From the NCBI GenBank assembly GCA_013214355.1, contig JABSSL010000087.1:26815-90814 (forward strand): DNA of 64,000 nucleotides. Direction: 5' to 3'. Numbering within the stretch: position 1 is the stretch's first letter; every line of letters starts with the position of its first letter. The notes under the pieces were generated by a model. The model ran no database searches, was not told the DNA's origin, and worked only from the letters and a program-made list of their open reading frames with translations. Source of the DNA: Saprospiraceae bacterium (GTDB lineage: Bacteria; Bacteroidota; Bacteroidia; Chitinophagales; Saprospiraceae). Below, in pieces: positions 10,001 through 18,077 of the stretch. The position numbers and the translations under genes were made by a program.

Positions 10001-10185
10001 CAACGGTACTGGCCTTACTTCCGCTAACTTTTGGTTTTGGAGAAAGTGCCTCTTTGCGTGCACCAATGGCTTGGGCTGTGATTGGAGGATTGGTCACCTC
10101 TACCCTACTGACCTTAGTGGTGATTCCTTGTGTATATGCCGTAATTGATTTTGGAGGAAAAAAGGAAGAAGTGGAAATGGTATAG
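7054..10185 (+). CDS. RND multidrug/solute efflux pump, inner membrane subunit
   Basis: At 1043 residues this is a full-length HAE-type RND permease. It has TM1 near residues 10-30, a large periplasmic porter loop, the TM4 motif GAGMLVDNAIVVLEN (about 410-424), a second loop and a final bundle ending in GLVTSTLLTLVVIPCVYAV. It uses the proton gradient to drive export through the adaptor and TolC. The porter loop has a low-complexity segment rich in Ala, Gln and Asn (about residues 250-270) not usual for the family. The start overlaps the adaptor stop. The second RND gene starts 90 bases later, which suggests a two-pump or heteromeric complex as in MdtBC; that is inference. Confidence 0.95.
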   Translation: MKKLTQFAVNYPVTVLMAILAIGILGYISYFRLGVDLFPDLNSPRLFVEIESGEKAPEEIEKQFVEQIEALSMRQGGVTQVASVTKIGSAQITVEYSWEKDMDEAFLDLQKALNDFNQGGELDRVTVTQYDPNSAPIMLLGVSHSSINDLNELRKVCDNYVSKELVRLEGVAQVALSGDQEQEVIINTAPYKLEAYGLSLDKISQKIQSFNQNVSGGTVQELGLQYTVKGVGMLKTEDDFNNLIVGYKEEQASANAQAQSNPEDASAANATPRNRAPIYLKDVAVTTFTNKDPENIVRINGQRCIGLSIYKENRFNTVKAVEEITEALEDIRQALPGYQFEVISNQGIFIQNAVDEVQETALVGVLLAVVVLFLFLHRFGTTLIISIAIPISIIATFTLMYFNGLTINIMTLGGLALGAGMLVDNAIVVLENIFRNHESGADAKTAAINGTAEVGGAITASTLTTIIVFLPVIYLQDAAGELFKDQAWTVAFSLLSSLFVAIFVIPMLYHRFYRKRTAPAQARSLQLKSYGRFLLGLLRFRWLVILLAALLIGGAYYIYPSIGTEFMPAASSKKFSIDVRLPEGTVLERTSTTTENVESIVQDVLKDDLKFVYSHIGPKSAIEESQSAVFQGEHTATVEVALIDSTRLGTQKVMAALDEVTSGISGVELSFSPEVSSLNSILRTEEAPLVVEIKGQDLETIESITQEVRSLMAELPELINIQTSIEQGAPEVEVLFDRFKLGLYNLDMNNVITQIQDQLKGKSAGKLEQAGEMIDIQLKTPEQGIAAFENLTIQGGDKIYRLHEIATLRQSAAPREIHRRNQSRLGKVYAQTDESVPLEFVANKIRETVSSIDLPASYSIKVAGDEARRQESLQSLSFSLLLSVILVYMVMASQFESLLHPFTILLTIPLAVVGTIATFYWLNAPLNIMAIIGIIMLVGIAVNDAIILVDRINQLKRGGLSRYEAIAQAGQQRIRPILMTSLTTVLALLPLTFGFGESASLRAPMAWAVIGGLVTSTLLTLVVIPCVYAVIDFGGKKEEVEMV

Positions 10186-10275
10186 AAGCGATGTGCTAAA
10201 GCACCTAGCTTCCAAAAAGACCCGATCAATGAAAAGATATCATTCTTATAAAAAGATAAACAGAACCAGCTGTTC

Positions 10276-13200
10276 ATGATGACCCAACTCATACATCGAA
10301 AAGTAGCGATCTGTATGGTCTTCATAGGGCTAACCCTATTGGGCTTTCTTTCGTATCGACAGCTGCCGGTAGAATTGTTGCCCAATGCGGAGCTCCCTAT
10401 GCTCTTCGTGCAGGTAGCTTCTCCCTCTCAGGTCAATCCACAATACCTGGAGCAGCAGGGAGTGATTCCTGTTGAAGGTGCCATCGGGACGATGGAAGGA
10501 GTCGAGAAGATCGAGACTCAGATCTCCGGAAACAGAGCCACGATCCGCGTAAGCTTTGAACAGAATACGCGCTTCAAATATGCCTTTTTGAAGCTACAGC
10601 AGAAGATTGATGCCGTAAAGCCTGATCTTCCTACGGATCTATTTGTTCAGGTAGCTAAAATTGATCTCCAGCAGCTCACCAACCAATTCCTGGAGCTACA
10701 GGTTAGAGGCAGCGGCGGAACAGATCGACTGCGTAACGTAACGGAAAAGGATATTCGTCCCGCTTTTGAAAACCTGGATGGCATAGCCTCCATCAGCATC
10801 TTCGGTGGTCGGCAAAAGAACCTGGAAATACTATTGGATAAGCAGGCTGCCGAACCACACAACATTACGCCAGAAAGCGTCCGGTCACGCCTAACTCAAA
10901 ACTCCGGAAGTAGAACCTTGGCTGGTTTCTTGTACGAAGGAGATAAGCGATTCTTCATTCGTACCGCTTCTGAATATGCAGAGGTGAATGAGATAGAAAA
11001 CATCGTCATGGCTCCCGGTCCAATTTTGCTAAAAGATGTGGCAAAAGTTTCCTTTGGAGTAGATGAAGAAGAATCCATTAGTCGGGTCAATGGAAAGGAT
11101 GCCATTTCTTTAACGGCAACCAAAGAGTCTCAGGTTAACATCATAGACCTATCACGCCGTTGCCTGAAACTGATCGATCAACTCAACGAACAGCTGGCCG
11201 CCAAAGACGTACAGATCACCGTGCAACGGAACTTGGCCCAAAATATGGAGGACAACATCAATCAAATCATTGATTTGGCTTTGGTGGGTGGGCTTCTGGC
11301 CATTTTTGTACTGTGGATTTTCTTGAAGGATCTACGCCTAATCTCAGTGATTGCTGTTTCCATCCCTATCTCGGTCTACGCCGCCTTCAACCTATTTTAC
11401 GGCGCAGGCATAAGCATTAATAGCTTAACACTAGTCGGGATGGCCTTGGCGATTGGGATGTTGCTGGATAATAGTATTGTGGTCCTGGAAAACATCTATC
11501 GCCTGTTTGCTGAAGGATCACTCATGGAAAAAGCGGTGACAAAAGGAGTCTCAGGCGTAGCTAAAGCGATTCTTGCTGCTACCTTAACCACAGCTACTGT
11601 TTTTGTTCCTTTTCTATTTTTCGGTAATTATCTGATTGCCTTGATTGGAAAGAATATTGGTGTCTCTATCATTTCTACCCTAAGTGTATCCTTATTGGTC
11701 GCACTCCTCTTGATCCCCGTATTAGCCGCCTTTATCCTAGGTTTTTATAGAAAGAAAAAATCCAAGGCCTTCGCCGTCTCCAAGGCCAAGACCCGGACAG
11801 AACGCTTGTATCTAGTACTCCTTAAGAGTAGTCTACGTAGTCCCGCACGAACTATTATTGCTGGTTTGGTGCTTTTCTTCCTAACCACCTTCGCTGTCCT
11901 CGCTATAAACATCAACGCCCAAGAAGAGGTAGAATCGGATCAGATCGATGTCTTCGTTACCATGGCCAAGGGAAGTACATTGGATAATACAGATAAGATT
12001 GTCCAAGAGATTGAAGCCAAGGTAGATGGCATTAAGGAAAAAGAAGATGTCAGTAGCCGAATTCGCGAAGAAGATGCGGTGGTTAGCATCAAGTTACAGA
12101 AAGACTTCGAGGATGTTGATAAGCGGAATTATTTTGAAGTTAAAGCCAACATTGATCGTCTGATCAGAGAGATTGGCGGGAATGCGCGTATCAGTCTCAC
12201 CGAGCAGAGCAGCGGCGGTGGTGGCGGTGGCGGTGGTGGTATAGGCGGAATGGATGCCCTCGGTTCACTCCTGGGCTTTGGCAACAACCAAGAAAAACTA
12301 GTGATCAAAGGCGAAGACTATGACGTCTTACAGCGAGTATCTCAAGATCTACTCTATTACCTTGAAAGCATGGATGATACTCAAGATGCTAGCTTGAGTT
12401 CACGCGGTAATCGGCCAGAAGTCCTCCTACGCTTTGACCCACTGACGCTAGCCCGTAAGGATATTGCTCCCGAGAATATCATGTTGGCACTGCGGGATTT
12501 TGGTCAAGATGCGCCCACCAATTCCACTTTCCAATATGGAGATGAAGAATACAACATCATCATCCGGCAGAAGGAAGAGCAAAACTATGAGGAGCCCCAA
12601 CCTAAAAGTATGAGTGACTTGCAGCGTCTGGAAGTTGCGGATGGGACGGGTGGATTGCATGAGATGGCTACCTTCACAAGCATCCAGACGGGGCAAGGTA
12701 TGGATGACATCCAACGGATTAACCAGCAGAAGCAAATCGAGATAACCTACCGCCGATCCCAGCAAGCTATGCAGTCTAAGGAGATCCTTGAGGCACATAA
12801 AGAAAGCATTAATCAGCTGGTGGCCAGTTATCCTGCGCCTCCGGGTATAGCCATCGAAATTGTAGAAGCCCAAGATCAGCTTAAGGACTTTAAGGTCTTG
12901 GCCGGAGCTGCCATTCTTTTGATTTTCATGATCTTAGCCTCCGTATTTGAGTCCTTGTCCGCTCCATTTGTTTTGATGTTCTCCGTTCCTCTAGCCGCCA
13001 CGGGTGCCTTGCTTGGTTTGGCCATTACCGGCAATAGCTTGTTCAATGCCAATACTTTGACCGGTTTCCTCATCCTACTTGGGGTAATTGTGAACAATGG
13101 CATCATCATGATTGATTATGTCAATGCCTTGCGACGCCAAGGGTATCGAAAAACCAGGGCCTTAATGACCGCGGGCTTGCATCGACTGCGGCCGATTCTA

Positions 13201-14982
13201 ATTACAGCTATTACTACGATAGCTGCCATGTTCCCCTTAGCCTTGGGAACAGCAGAGTATGTGAGCCTAATCGGTGCCCCTTTCGCCATTACCGTCATCG
13301 GAGGACTAGCCCTCGGAACCCTGTTGACCTTAGTCTTGATTCCTACGGTATATCTAGGCCTGGAAAATGCAATCAGCTGGTTCAGAGCGTTGCCTTGGTG
13401 GGTCAGATTAATCAACCTTGGACTATGGTTTGGAGTAGGCATCTACATCTATTTCAAATTGGACTCCTTACTCTGGCAAATGGTAGATTGGCTGTTGTTA
13501 CTATTCTTAGTTCCGGCTGTAACCTACTTCATTCAGGTAAGTTTGAAACGGGCGCGAGCGGATGTGATTCCAGAGGACCAGGAATTGGAGATCAGCATCC
13601 AGAACTTAGTTAAGATTTATAATCGCCCCGGTCGCCTCGCTAGGGAATGGACCGGTAGTCAGGCCCTAGCAGACTTCCATCATGCGGGTCTGAGAGGAAT
13701 CAAATGGGGATTGCTAATCCGGGAATTCCTATGGCAGTTGCCACTCCTCGGCTTCATGGTCTGGTTTACTTTTAGTTTCCTACGTTCTGGTTTTTGGATG
13801 ACCCTTCTAGCGGTTGGGGTCTACCTTCTGGTCTTGGAGACTTGGTTTCCCATCGGTACGGCCTTGACTAAAGGAGAACCCAAGCGTTGGAAGAAATTGA
13901 TCAAGGCCTTTGGATGGTTGGTGTTTTGGCTAAGCCCCATTGTGCTGGTACTACAACTCAATGCACGCTGGGAACGATGGGGTTTTGCAGTCTTTGTGGG
14001 CGTAGTTTGGTATTTGATTCTATTGATCTATAGTTCTTCTAACTACATTCATCGGAATGGGATCAATATTGAACGGGTAAAGGGTAGGCTCAGACGGATT
14101 TATTATCGGATGATCATCAATATTCCCATTATTGGGAAAAGGCAACTACCATTCAAGGCCTTGAATGGGGTTTCTCTCAACATTGGCACAGGTATGTATG
14201 GTTTATTGGGGCCAAACGGAGCCGGCAAATCTACTTTGATGCGGATCATTAGTGGTGTATTTGAACAGAGCTATGGTAAGATCTGGATCAATGGTGTAGA
14301 TACACAGCTTAAACGAGAAGAGTTACAGGGTTTAATTGGCTACCTCCCCCAGGCCTTTGGTAGCTACGAACATATGTCTGCCTGGAGCTACTTGGATTAT
14401 CAAGCCATCCTGAAAGGTTTAACAGATAATAAGGAACGTAAAGAGCGTTTGGAATATGTGCTTTCCTCCGTCAATATGTTGGATCGGAAAGATGAAAAGA
14501 TTGGTTCTTTCTCTGGAGGTATGAAGCAACGAATTGGTATTGCTCAGATTCTTTTGCACTTACCGCGCATTCTGATAGTGGACGAACCAACTGCGGGTCT
14601 GGATCCGAGAGAAAGAATCCGGTTCAGAAACCTCTTGGTTCAGCTAAGTCGAGAGCGCATTGTGCTTTTTTCTACACACATTATCGAGGATATTGCTAGT
14701 TCTTGTAACCAGTTAGCCGTGATCAATAAAGGAACGGTGAGATACCAGGGCTCACCGCAGGATATGCTACAGCATGCCGAAGGTCTAGTTTGGGAATATG
14801 TAATTCCCGCCAATGAATTTGAACAGGCGGAGAGCGAACAGGTCATTGTCAATCACATGCGAGAGGGAGAAAATATTCGAGTCCGATGCATTTCTTCCAC
14901 TCAACCCTCCGAGGCGGCCGTCGAAACCGAACCTGTCTTGGAAGATGCTTATTTGTGTCTCTTGAAAAACATTCAAAAATAA
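10276..14982 (+). CDS. RND efflux permease fused to ABC ATPase domain
   Basis: One open frame of 1568 residues joins two transport families. Residues 1 to about 1035 are a complete RND permease with TM4 motif AIGMLLDNSIVVLEN and a final TM bundle. Residues about 1040-1290 carry extra membrane segments. Residues about 1300-1500 are an ABC ATPase with Walker A GPNGAGKST (1312-1320), signature FSGGMKQR (about 1411-1418), Walker B ILIVDEPTAGLDP (D1436) and H-loop STHIIED (H1468). A beta-1-like strand ISIQNLVKIY (1106-1115) lies about 200 residues before Walker A, as if the ABC domain carried a membrane insertion. A nine-glycine run lies near residue 648 in the porter region. It is followed, with a one-base overlap, by a small ABC-2-type permease gene. 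Confidence 0.9.
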   Translation: MMTQLIHRKVAICMVFIGLTLLGFLSYRQLPVELLPNAELPMLFVQVASPSQVNPQYLEQQGVIPVEGAIGTMEGVEKIETQISGNRATIRVSFEQNTRFKYAFLKLQQKIDAVKPDLPTDLFVQVAKIDLQQLTNQFLELQVRGSGGTDRLRNVTEKDIRPAFENLDGIASISIFGGRQKNLEILLDKQAAEPHNITPESVRSRLTQNSGSRTLAGFLYEGDKRFFIRTASEYAEVNEIENIVMAPGPILLKDVAKVSFGVDEEESISRVNGKDAISLTATKESQVNIIDLSRRCLKLIDQLNEQLAAKDVQITVQRNLAQNMEDNINQIIDLALVGGLLAIFVLWIFLKDLRLISVIAVSIPISVYAAFNLFYGAGISINSLTLVGMALAIGMLLDNSIVVLENIYRLFAEGSLMEKAVTKGVSGVAKAILAATLTTATVFVPFLFFGNYLIALIGKNIGVSIISTLSVSLLVALLLIPVLAAFILGFYRKKKSKAFAVSKAKTRTERLYLVLLKSSLRSPARTIIAGLVLFFLTTFAVLAININAQEEVESDQIDVFVTMAKGSTLDNTDKIVQEIEAKVDGIKEKEDVSSRIREEDAVVSIKLQKDFEDVDKRNYFEVKANIDRLIREIGGNARISLTEQSSGGGGGGGGGIGGMDALGSLLGFGNNQEKLVIKGEDYDVLQRVSQDLLYYLESMDDTQDASLSSRGNRPEVLLRFDPLTLARKDIAPENIMLALRDFGQDAPTNSTFQYGDEEYNIIIRQKEEQNYEEPQPKSMSDLQRLEVADGTGGLHEMATFTSIQTGQGMDDIQRINQQKQIEITYRRSQQAMQSKEILEAHKESINQLVASYPAPPGIAIEIVEAQDQLKDFKVLAGAAILLIFMILASVFESLSAPFVLMFSVPLAATGALLGLAITGNSLFNANTLTGFLILLGVIVNNGIIMIDYVNALRRQGYRKTRALMTAGLHRLRPILITAITTIAAMFPLALGTAEYVSLIGAPFAITVIGGLALGTLLTLVLIPTVYLGLENAISWFRALPWWVRLINLGLWFGVGIYIYFKLDSLLWQMVDWLLLLFLVPAVTYFIQVSLKRARADVIPEDQELEISIQNLVKIYNRPGRLAREWTGSQALADFHHAGLRGIKWGLLIREFLWQLPLLGFMVWFTFSFLRSGFWMTLLAVGVYLLVLETWFPIGTALTKGEPKRWKKLIKAFGWLVFWLSPIVLVLQLNARWERWGFAVFVGVVWYLILLIYSSSNYIHRNGINIERVKGRLRRIYYRMIINIPIIGKRQLPFKALNGVSLNIGTGMYGLLGPNGAGKSTLMRIISGVFEQSYGKIWINGVDTQLKREELQGLIGYLPQAFGSYEHMSAWSYLDYQAILKGLTDNKERKERLEYVLSSVNMLDRKDEKIGSFSGGMKQRIGIAQILLHLPRILIVDEPTAGLDPRERIRFRNLLVQLSRERIVLFSTHIIEDIASSCNQLAVINKGTVRYQGSPQDMLQHAEGLVWEYVIPANEFEQAESEQVIVNHMREGENIRVRCISSTQPSEAAVETEPVLEDAYLCLLKNIQK

Positions 14983-15683
14983 TGGGGAACGCATTCATAT
15001 TGCTAAGCAAATTAGTTCGCTATAACCTGAAGATCATCTTTGCCGGGCGGTTCATTTGGTTCCTCCTAGCTGCTTTGGCATTTTACATTTTCTTCATGGT
15101 GATTAGTGTTTTGGATAATGATGAGATCAATATTGGCTCCATCTATGCTCTAACCTTCTTTCCCGCCATTCTACTGATTTTCTACCCAATGGTATTTGGC
15201 ATACAACGAGACGATGATGCTCGGATGCTGGAGATTTTATTCGGTATACCTGATTACCGTTATAAGGTCTGGCTAGTACGCCTATTCTTGATCTTTACCC
15301 AAATCTTTATTCTCCTAATCCTATTTGCCTCACTAGGTTCCTATCTCTTGTATCCGGTTAATCCATTGGTGATTGCTTCCCAATTGCTGTTCCCAATCTG
15401 TTTCTTGGGAAGTCTGGCCTTTCTTTTTGCCACCCGCATCAAGAATGGAAATGCCACGGCGGTGATCATGATCCTACTAGGCTTGGGTTTGAGTATTTTC
15501 AGTGAGATTCTAGAAGACACTTTCTGGAATATCTTCCTCAACCCCTTTGATCCGGAGCGGGGCTTCAGCGAACTCGCCTGGCAGCAGATCGTGTGGAAGA
15601 ATCGGGTCTTCCTGTGCGTCGGGACCATCGTCTTTATCCTAACAGCCTTGATCAATTTGCAGAAGCGGGAGCGATATATCTAA
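14982..15683 (+). CDS. ABC-2 type permease, 233 aa
   Basis: The start is the ATG overlapping the stop of the fusion gene by one base (TAATG); a longer frame from 14886 would run inside the fusion gene and is rejected. The product has about six hydrophobic segments, with cytoplasmic arms NLKIIFAGRF at the start and NLQKRERYI at the end, as in the membrane part of ABC-2 exporters. The loop DDDARMLEILFGIPDYRYKV resembles the corresponding loop of the larger permease at 1127. It is best read as the membrane partner of the ATPase domain at the C-terminus of the preceding fusion. No substrate is evident. Confidence 0.88.
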   Translation: MGNAFILLSKLVRYNLKIIFAGRFIWFLLAALAFYIFFMVISVLDNDEINIGSIYALTFFPAILLIFYPMVFGIQRDDDARMLEILFGIPDYRYKVWLVRLFLIFTQIFILLILFASLGSYLLYPVNPLVIASQLLFPICFLGSLAFLFATRIKNGNATAVIMILLGLGLSIFSEILEDTFWNIFLNPFDPERGFSELAWQQIVWKNRVFLCVGTIVFILTALINLQKRERYI

Positions 15684-15694
15684 GTAGTATCATT

Positions 15695-15717
15695 TGGTCG
15701 GTGAAAAACACCGACCA
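15695..15717. repeat. Perfect hairpin, with half copy downstream
   Basis: Arms TGGTCGGTG (15695-15703) and CACCGACCA (15709-15717) enclose AAAAA. The left arm with its flanking CATT is repeated at 15732-15740. The element sits directly after the last gene of the export locus and just before a stronger terminator. Confidence 0.6.
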
Positions 15718-15741
15718 GCGCAAGGCTCATTTGGTCGGTGA

Positions 15742-15773
15742 AAAAACTATCTGGCGCTATACAGATAGTTTTT
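15742..15773. terminator. Bidirectional rho-independent terminator
   Basis: Perfect 12-bp arms AAAAACTATCTG (15742-15753) and CAGATAGTTTTT (15762-15773) enclose GCGCTATA. The A-run before and T-run after the stem let it work on both strands. It separates the converging genes ending at 15683 (+) and 15834 (-). Confidence 0.8.
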
Positions 15774-15833
15774 CCACCCAAAATTCACGGCTGAAACGAC
15801 ATTTTTCGATACAAAAACCAGTGCAAAAGACGC

Positions 15834-16757
15834 TTACTTACTTGTAGCAGCATAGTCAACCTCGCGATAGGCTTGAATCACGGCCAACTCTCCTTCTTTA
15901 CCCTCTTTGGAATTCCCATGTTCCATGCCCAAAATACCGCGGTAGCCTTTTTCGTGAATGTACTTGAAGACATTCTTATAGTTAATTTCTCCGGTGGTGG
16001 GTTCCTTGCGGCCAGGATTGTCACCGATCTGGAAATAGCCAATCTCATCCCAAGATTGCTCGATGTTAGGAATCAAGTTACCTTCTTGAATTTGTTGGTG
16101 ATATATATCAAAAAGTATTTTGCAAGCTGGGCTGTCCACCGCCTTGCAGATCTGATAGGCTTGCGAACTTTTAGTAAGGAAGAGGCCGGGGTGATTGAAG
16201 AAATTCAGGGGTTCTAATACCATTACTAGATTATGTGGCTCCAAAATGGCGGAGGCACGTTTGAGCACTTCGATCACATTGGCCGTTTGATATCCCATAT
16301 CCTGCCTTAGATCAAGATAGCCAGGTAAAACGGTCATCCAGGTAGCATTCACGCGTTTGGCGGCGTCCACTGATTCCTTGATTCCTTTGAGAAATTCTTC
16401 GCGAATCGATTCATCCTTTAGCACTAGCGTCGGTTCTTTGGTACGGATACGGCCACCAACGAAAACGCCCATCTCCATATTAAGCTGAGCCAATTTGGCT
16501 CCGATCTTATCCTGCATACTACTTTCTCGGCGCTTAAGGTAATTGTCTTCAAAGGCGGTAAAGCCCTGGTCGGACATAAATTGGATCTCATCCAAGGGCT
16601 CCTTCCCCGCATGCTGTTGGAACATACCCGTGTGCGGCGCAAACTTCATGTTGAATTTGGGGGCGAAGGAGGAGGAATTAGTTTTGCCATGCAGTTTATT
16701 CGTGGCCATGGCCCCAGCGGTCCATACGCTGCTTGCTATAAAGGTTCTACGTTTCAT
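15834..16757 (-). CDS. Hydroxypyruvate isomerase-like sugar-phosphate isomerase/epimerase family protein
   Basis: The 307-residue protein has a Tat-like signal (MKRRTFIASSVWTAGAMA) and a TIM-barrel fold of the xylose-isomerase-like family. The motifs MVLEPLNFFNHPG, ILFDIYHQQIQEGNL and FQIGDNPGRKEPTTGEINY match the hydroxypyruvate isomerase branch, including metal-binding Glu, Asp, His and the late GMEHG segment. Such proteins isomerise small hydroxy-keto acids or sugars; export to the periplasm is common in Bacteroidota and Planctomycetes but the substrate is unknown. It is a single gene facing the export locus, separated by the terminator. Confidence 0.88.
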   Translation of the reverse strand: MKRRTFIASSVWTAGAMATNKLHGKTNSSSFAPKFNMKFAPHTGMFQQHAGKEPLDEIQFMSDQGFTAFEDNYLKRRESSMQDKIGAKLAQLNMEMGVFVGGRIRTKEPTLVLKDESIREEFLKGIKESVDAAKRVNATWMTVLPGYLDLRQDMGYQTANVIEVLKRASAILEPHNLVMVLEPLNFFNHPGLFLTKSSQAYQICKAVDSPACKILFDIYHQQIQEGNLIPNIEQSWDEIGYFQIGDNPGRKEPTTGEINYKNVFKYIHEKGYRGILGMEHGNSKEGKEGELAVIQAYREVDYAATSK

Positions 16758-16913
16758 GTTGTGTTTTTTCGTTTTGAATGGTTCTGAATACTAAAGATCG
16801 ACAATAAGTTACATACTTTCTTAAAGCTCCATATCGAGAAATAGCATGAAAACTTTAATTTGCAGCAGGAATATAGCACAACCCAGGTTTCACTAATTTG
16901 AAAATCTATCCTT

Positions 16914-18050
16914 ATGAAAACCTACAGCCTACTGCTACTAGCCGGCTTGCTATCCGTTTGTGCTTGGTCACAACAAACCATCAACGCTTCCCTGACACAC
17001 GATGGCAAGGACCGGAGCTATATCCTATATGTACCCGATTCTTACAGCGGAGACACCCCTGTTCCACTTGTCCTCAATTTTCATGGATACACCAGCAATG
17101 CCAATGATCAAATGTGGTATGGTGATTTTCGAGCTATTGCTGATACTGCAGGATTTTTGGTGGTGCATCCGCAAGGTAGCTTACTCAATGGCATCACGCA
17201 TTGGAATGTAGGAGGTTGGACGATTGGTAGTACCACGGATGACGTAGGATTTACTGAAGCCCTACTAGATGAGTTAAGCACTGATTACAATATCGACCAA
17301 AAGAGAATCTACTCAACGGGTATGTCAAATGGAGGATTCATGAGCTTTTTATTGGCTTGTCAGCTGAGTGACCGCATTGCGGCTATTGCCTCTGTGACGG
17401 GCTCCATGACCCCAGAGATCTATAATAACTGCAATCCTTCTCATCCTACGCCAGTGATGCAAATACATGGAGTGATAGATGGAGTCGTACCTTATTTTGG
17501 TGCTACCTGGACCAGATCTATTGCTGATGTACTGGTTTATTGGAGGAATTATAACAATTGTTCTACGGAGCTCATCAAAACTGATGTGCCCAATACAAAC
17601 CTTTTAGATGCTTCATCAGCCTCTTTCCAGGTTTATCCTGATGGTGATAATGAGAGTACAGTAGAGCACTTCCGGATTAGCGGTGGGGGACACACTTGGC
17701 CAGGTTCCTTTCCTAGTCCAGGCACCAATCAAGATTTCAATGCTTCTTTAGAAATTTGGAAATTTTTCTCCCGCTATGATCTAGACGGTTTACGTGGCAT
17801 CACTTCTGTGCAGGAACAATCTTCCGAGGAAGCTAGCCTTCAGATTTTCCCCAATCCTACGGAAAGGCGGGTCACGGTAGAATCTAAACAAGCCATCGGA
17901 AGTACTTATCAAATACATTCGATCCAAGGTCAGTTGATGAAACAAGGGATCTTAGTAAATAAAAGACAGGAACTAGACCTTTCCGCACTTCCGAAAGGAG
18001 TTTACATTCTTAGGGTCGGCAACCAAGGATTCAAACTGATCAAGGGATAA
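16914..18050 (+). CDS. Secreted esterase (PHB depolymerase/feruloyl esterase type) with T9SS tail
   Basis: The product has a signal peptide (residues 1-19), an alpha/beta-hydrolase domain of the LpqC/PHB-depolymerase family and a C-terminal type IX secretion sorting domain. The oxyanion region is NFHGYTSNAND, the nucleophile motif is GMSNGG and the late histidine motif is GGGHTWPG. The tail from about residue 305 begins IFPNPTERRVTVES and ends GVYILRVGNQGFKLIKG, typical of type A sorting domains. It probably hydrolyses esters outside the cell, such as polyhydroxyalkanoate or plant phenolic esters. It stands alone between genes of opposite direction. Confidence 0.9.
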   Translation: MKTYSLLLLAGLLSVCAWSQQTINASLTHDGKDRSYILYVPDSYSGDTPVPLVLNFHGYTSNANDQMWYGDFRAIADTAGFLVVHPQGSLLNGITHWNVGGWTIGSTTDDVGFTEALLDELSTDYNIDQKRIYSTGMSNGGFMSFLLACQLSDRIAAIASVTGSMTPEIYNNCNPSHPTPVMQIHGVIDGVVPYFGATWTRSIADVLVYWRNYNNCSTELIKTDVPNTNLLDASSASFQVYPDGDNESTVEHFRISGGGHTWPGSFPSPGTNQDFNASLEIWKFFSRYDLDGLRGITSVQEQSSEEASLQIFPNPTERRVTVESKQAIGSTYQIHSIQGQLMKQGILVNKRQELDLSALPKGVYILRVGNQGFKLIKG

Positions 18051-18077
18051 CCCATATAAGGTGGGGACTATTGGCTA

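Noticed and set aside
14886..14984. Upstream extension of the small permease gene
   Set aside because: The extra 32 residues lie inside the fusion gene in another frame; the TAATG overlap gives a clear start at 14982.
15873..16217. 114-residue plus-strand frame
   Set aside because: It is antisense to the hydroxypyruvate-isomerase-like gene.
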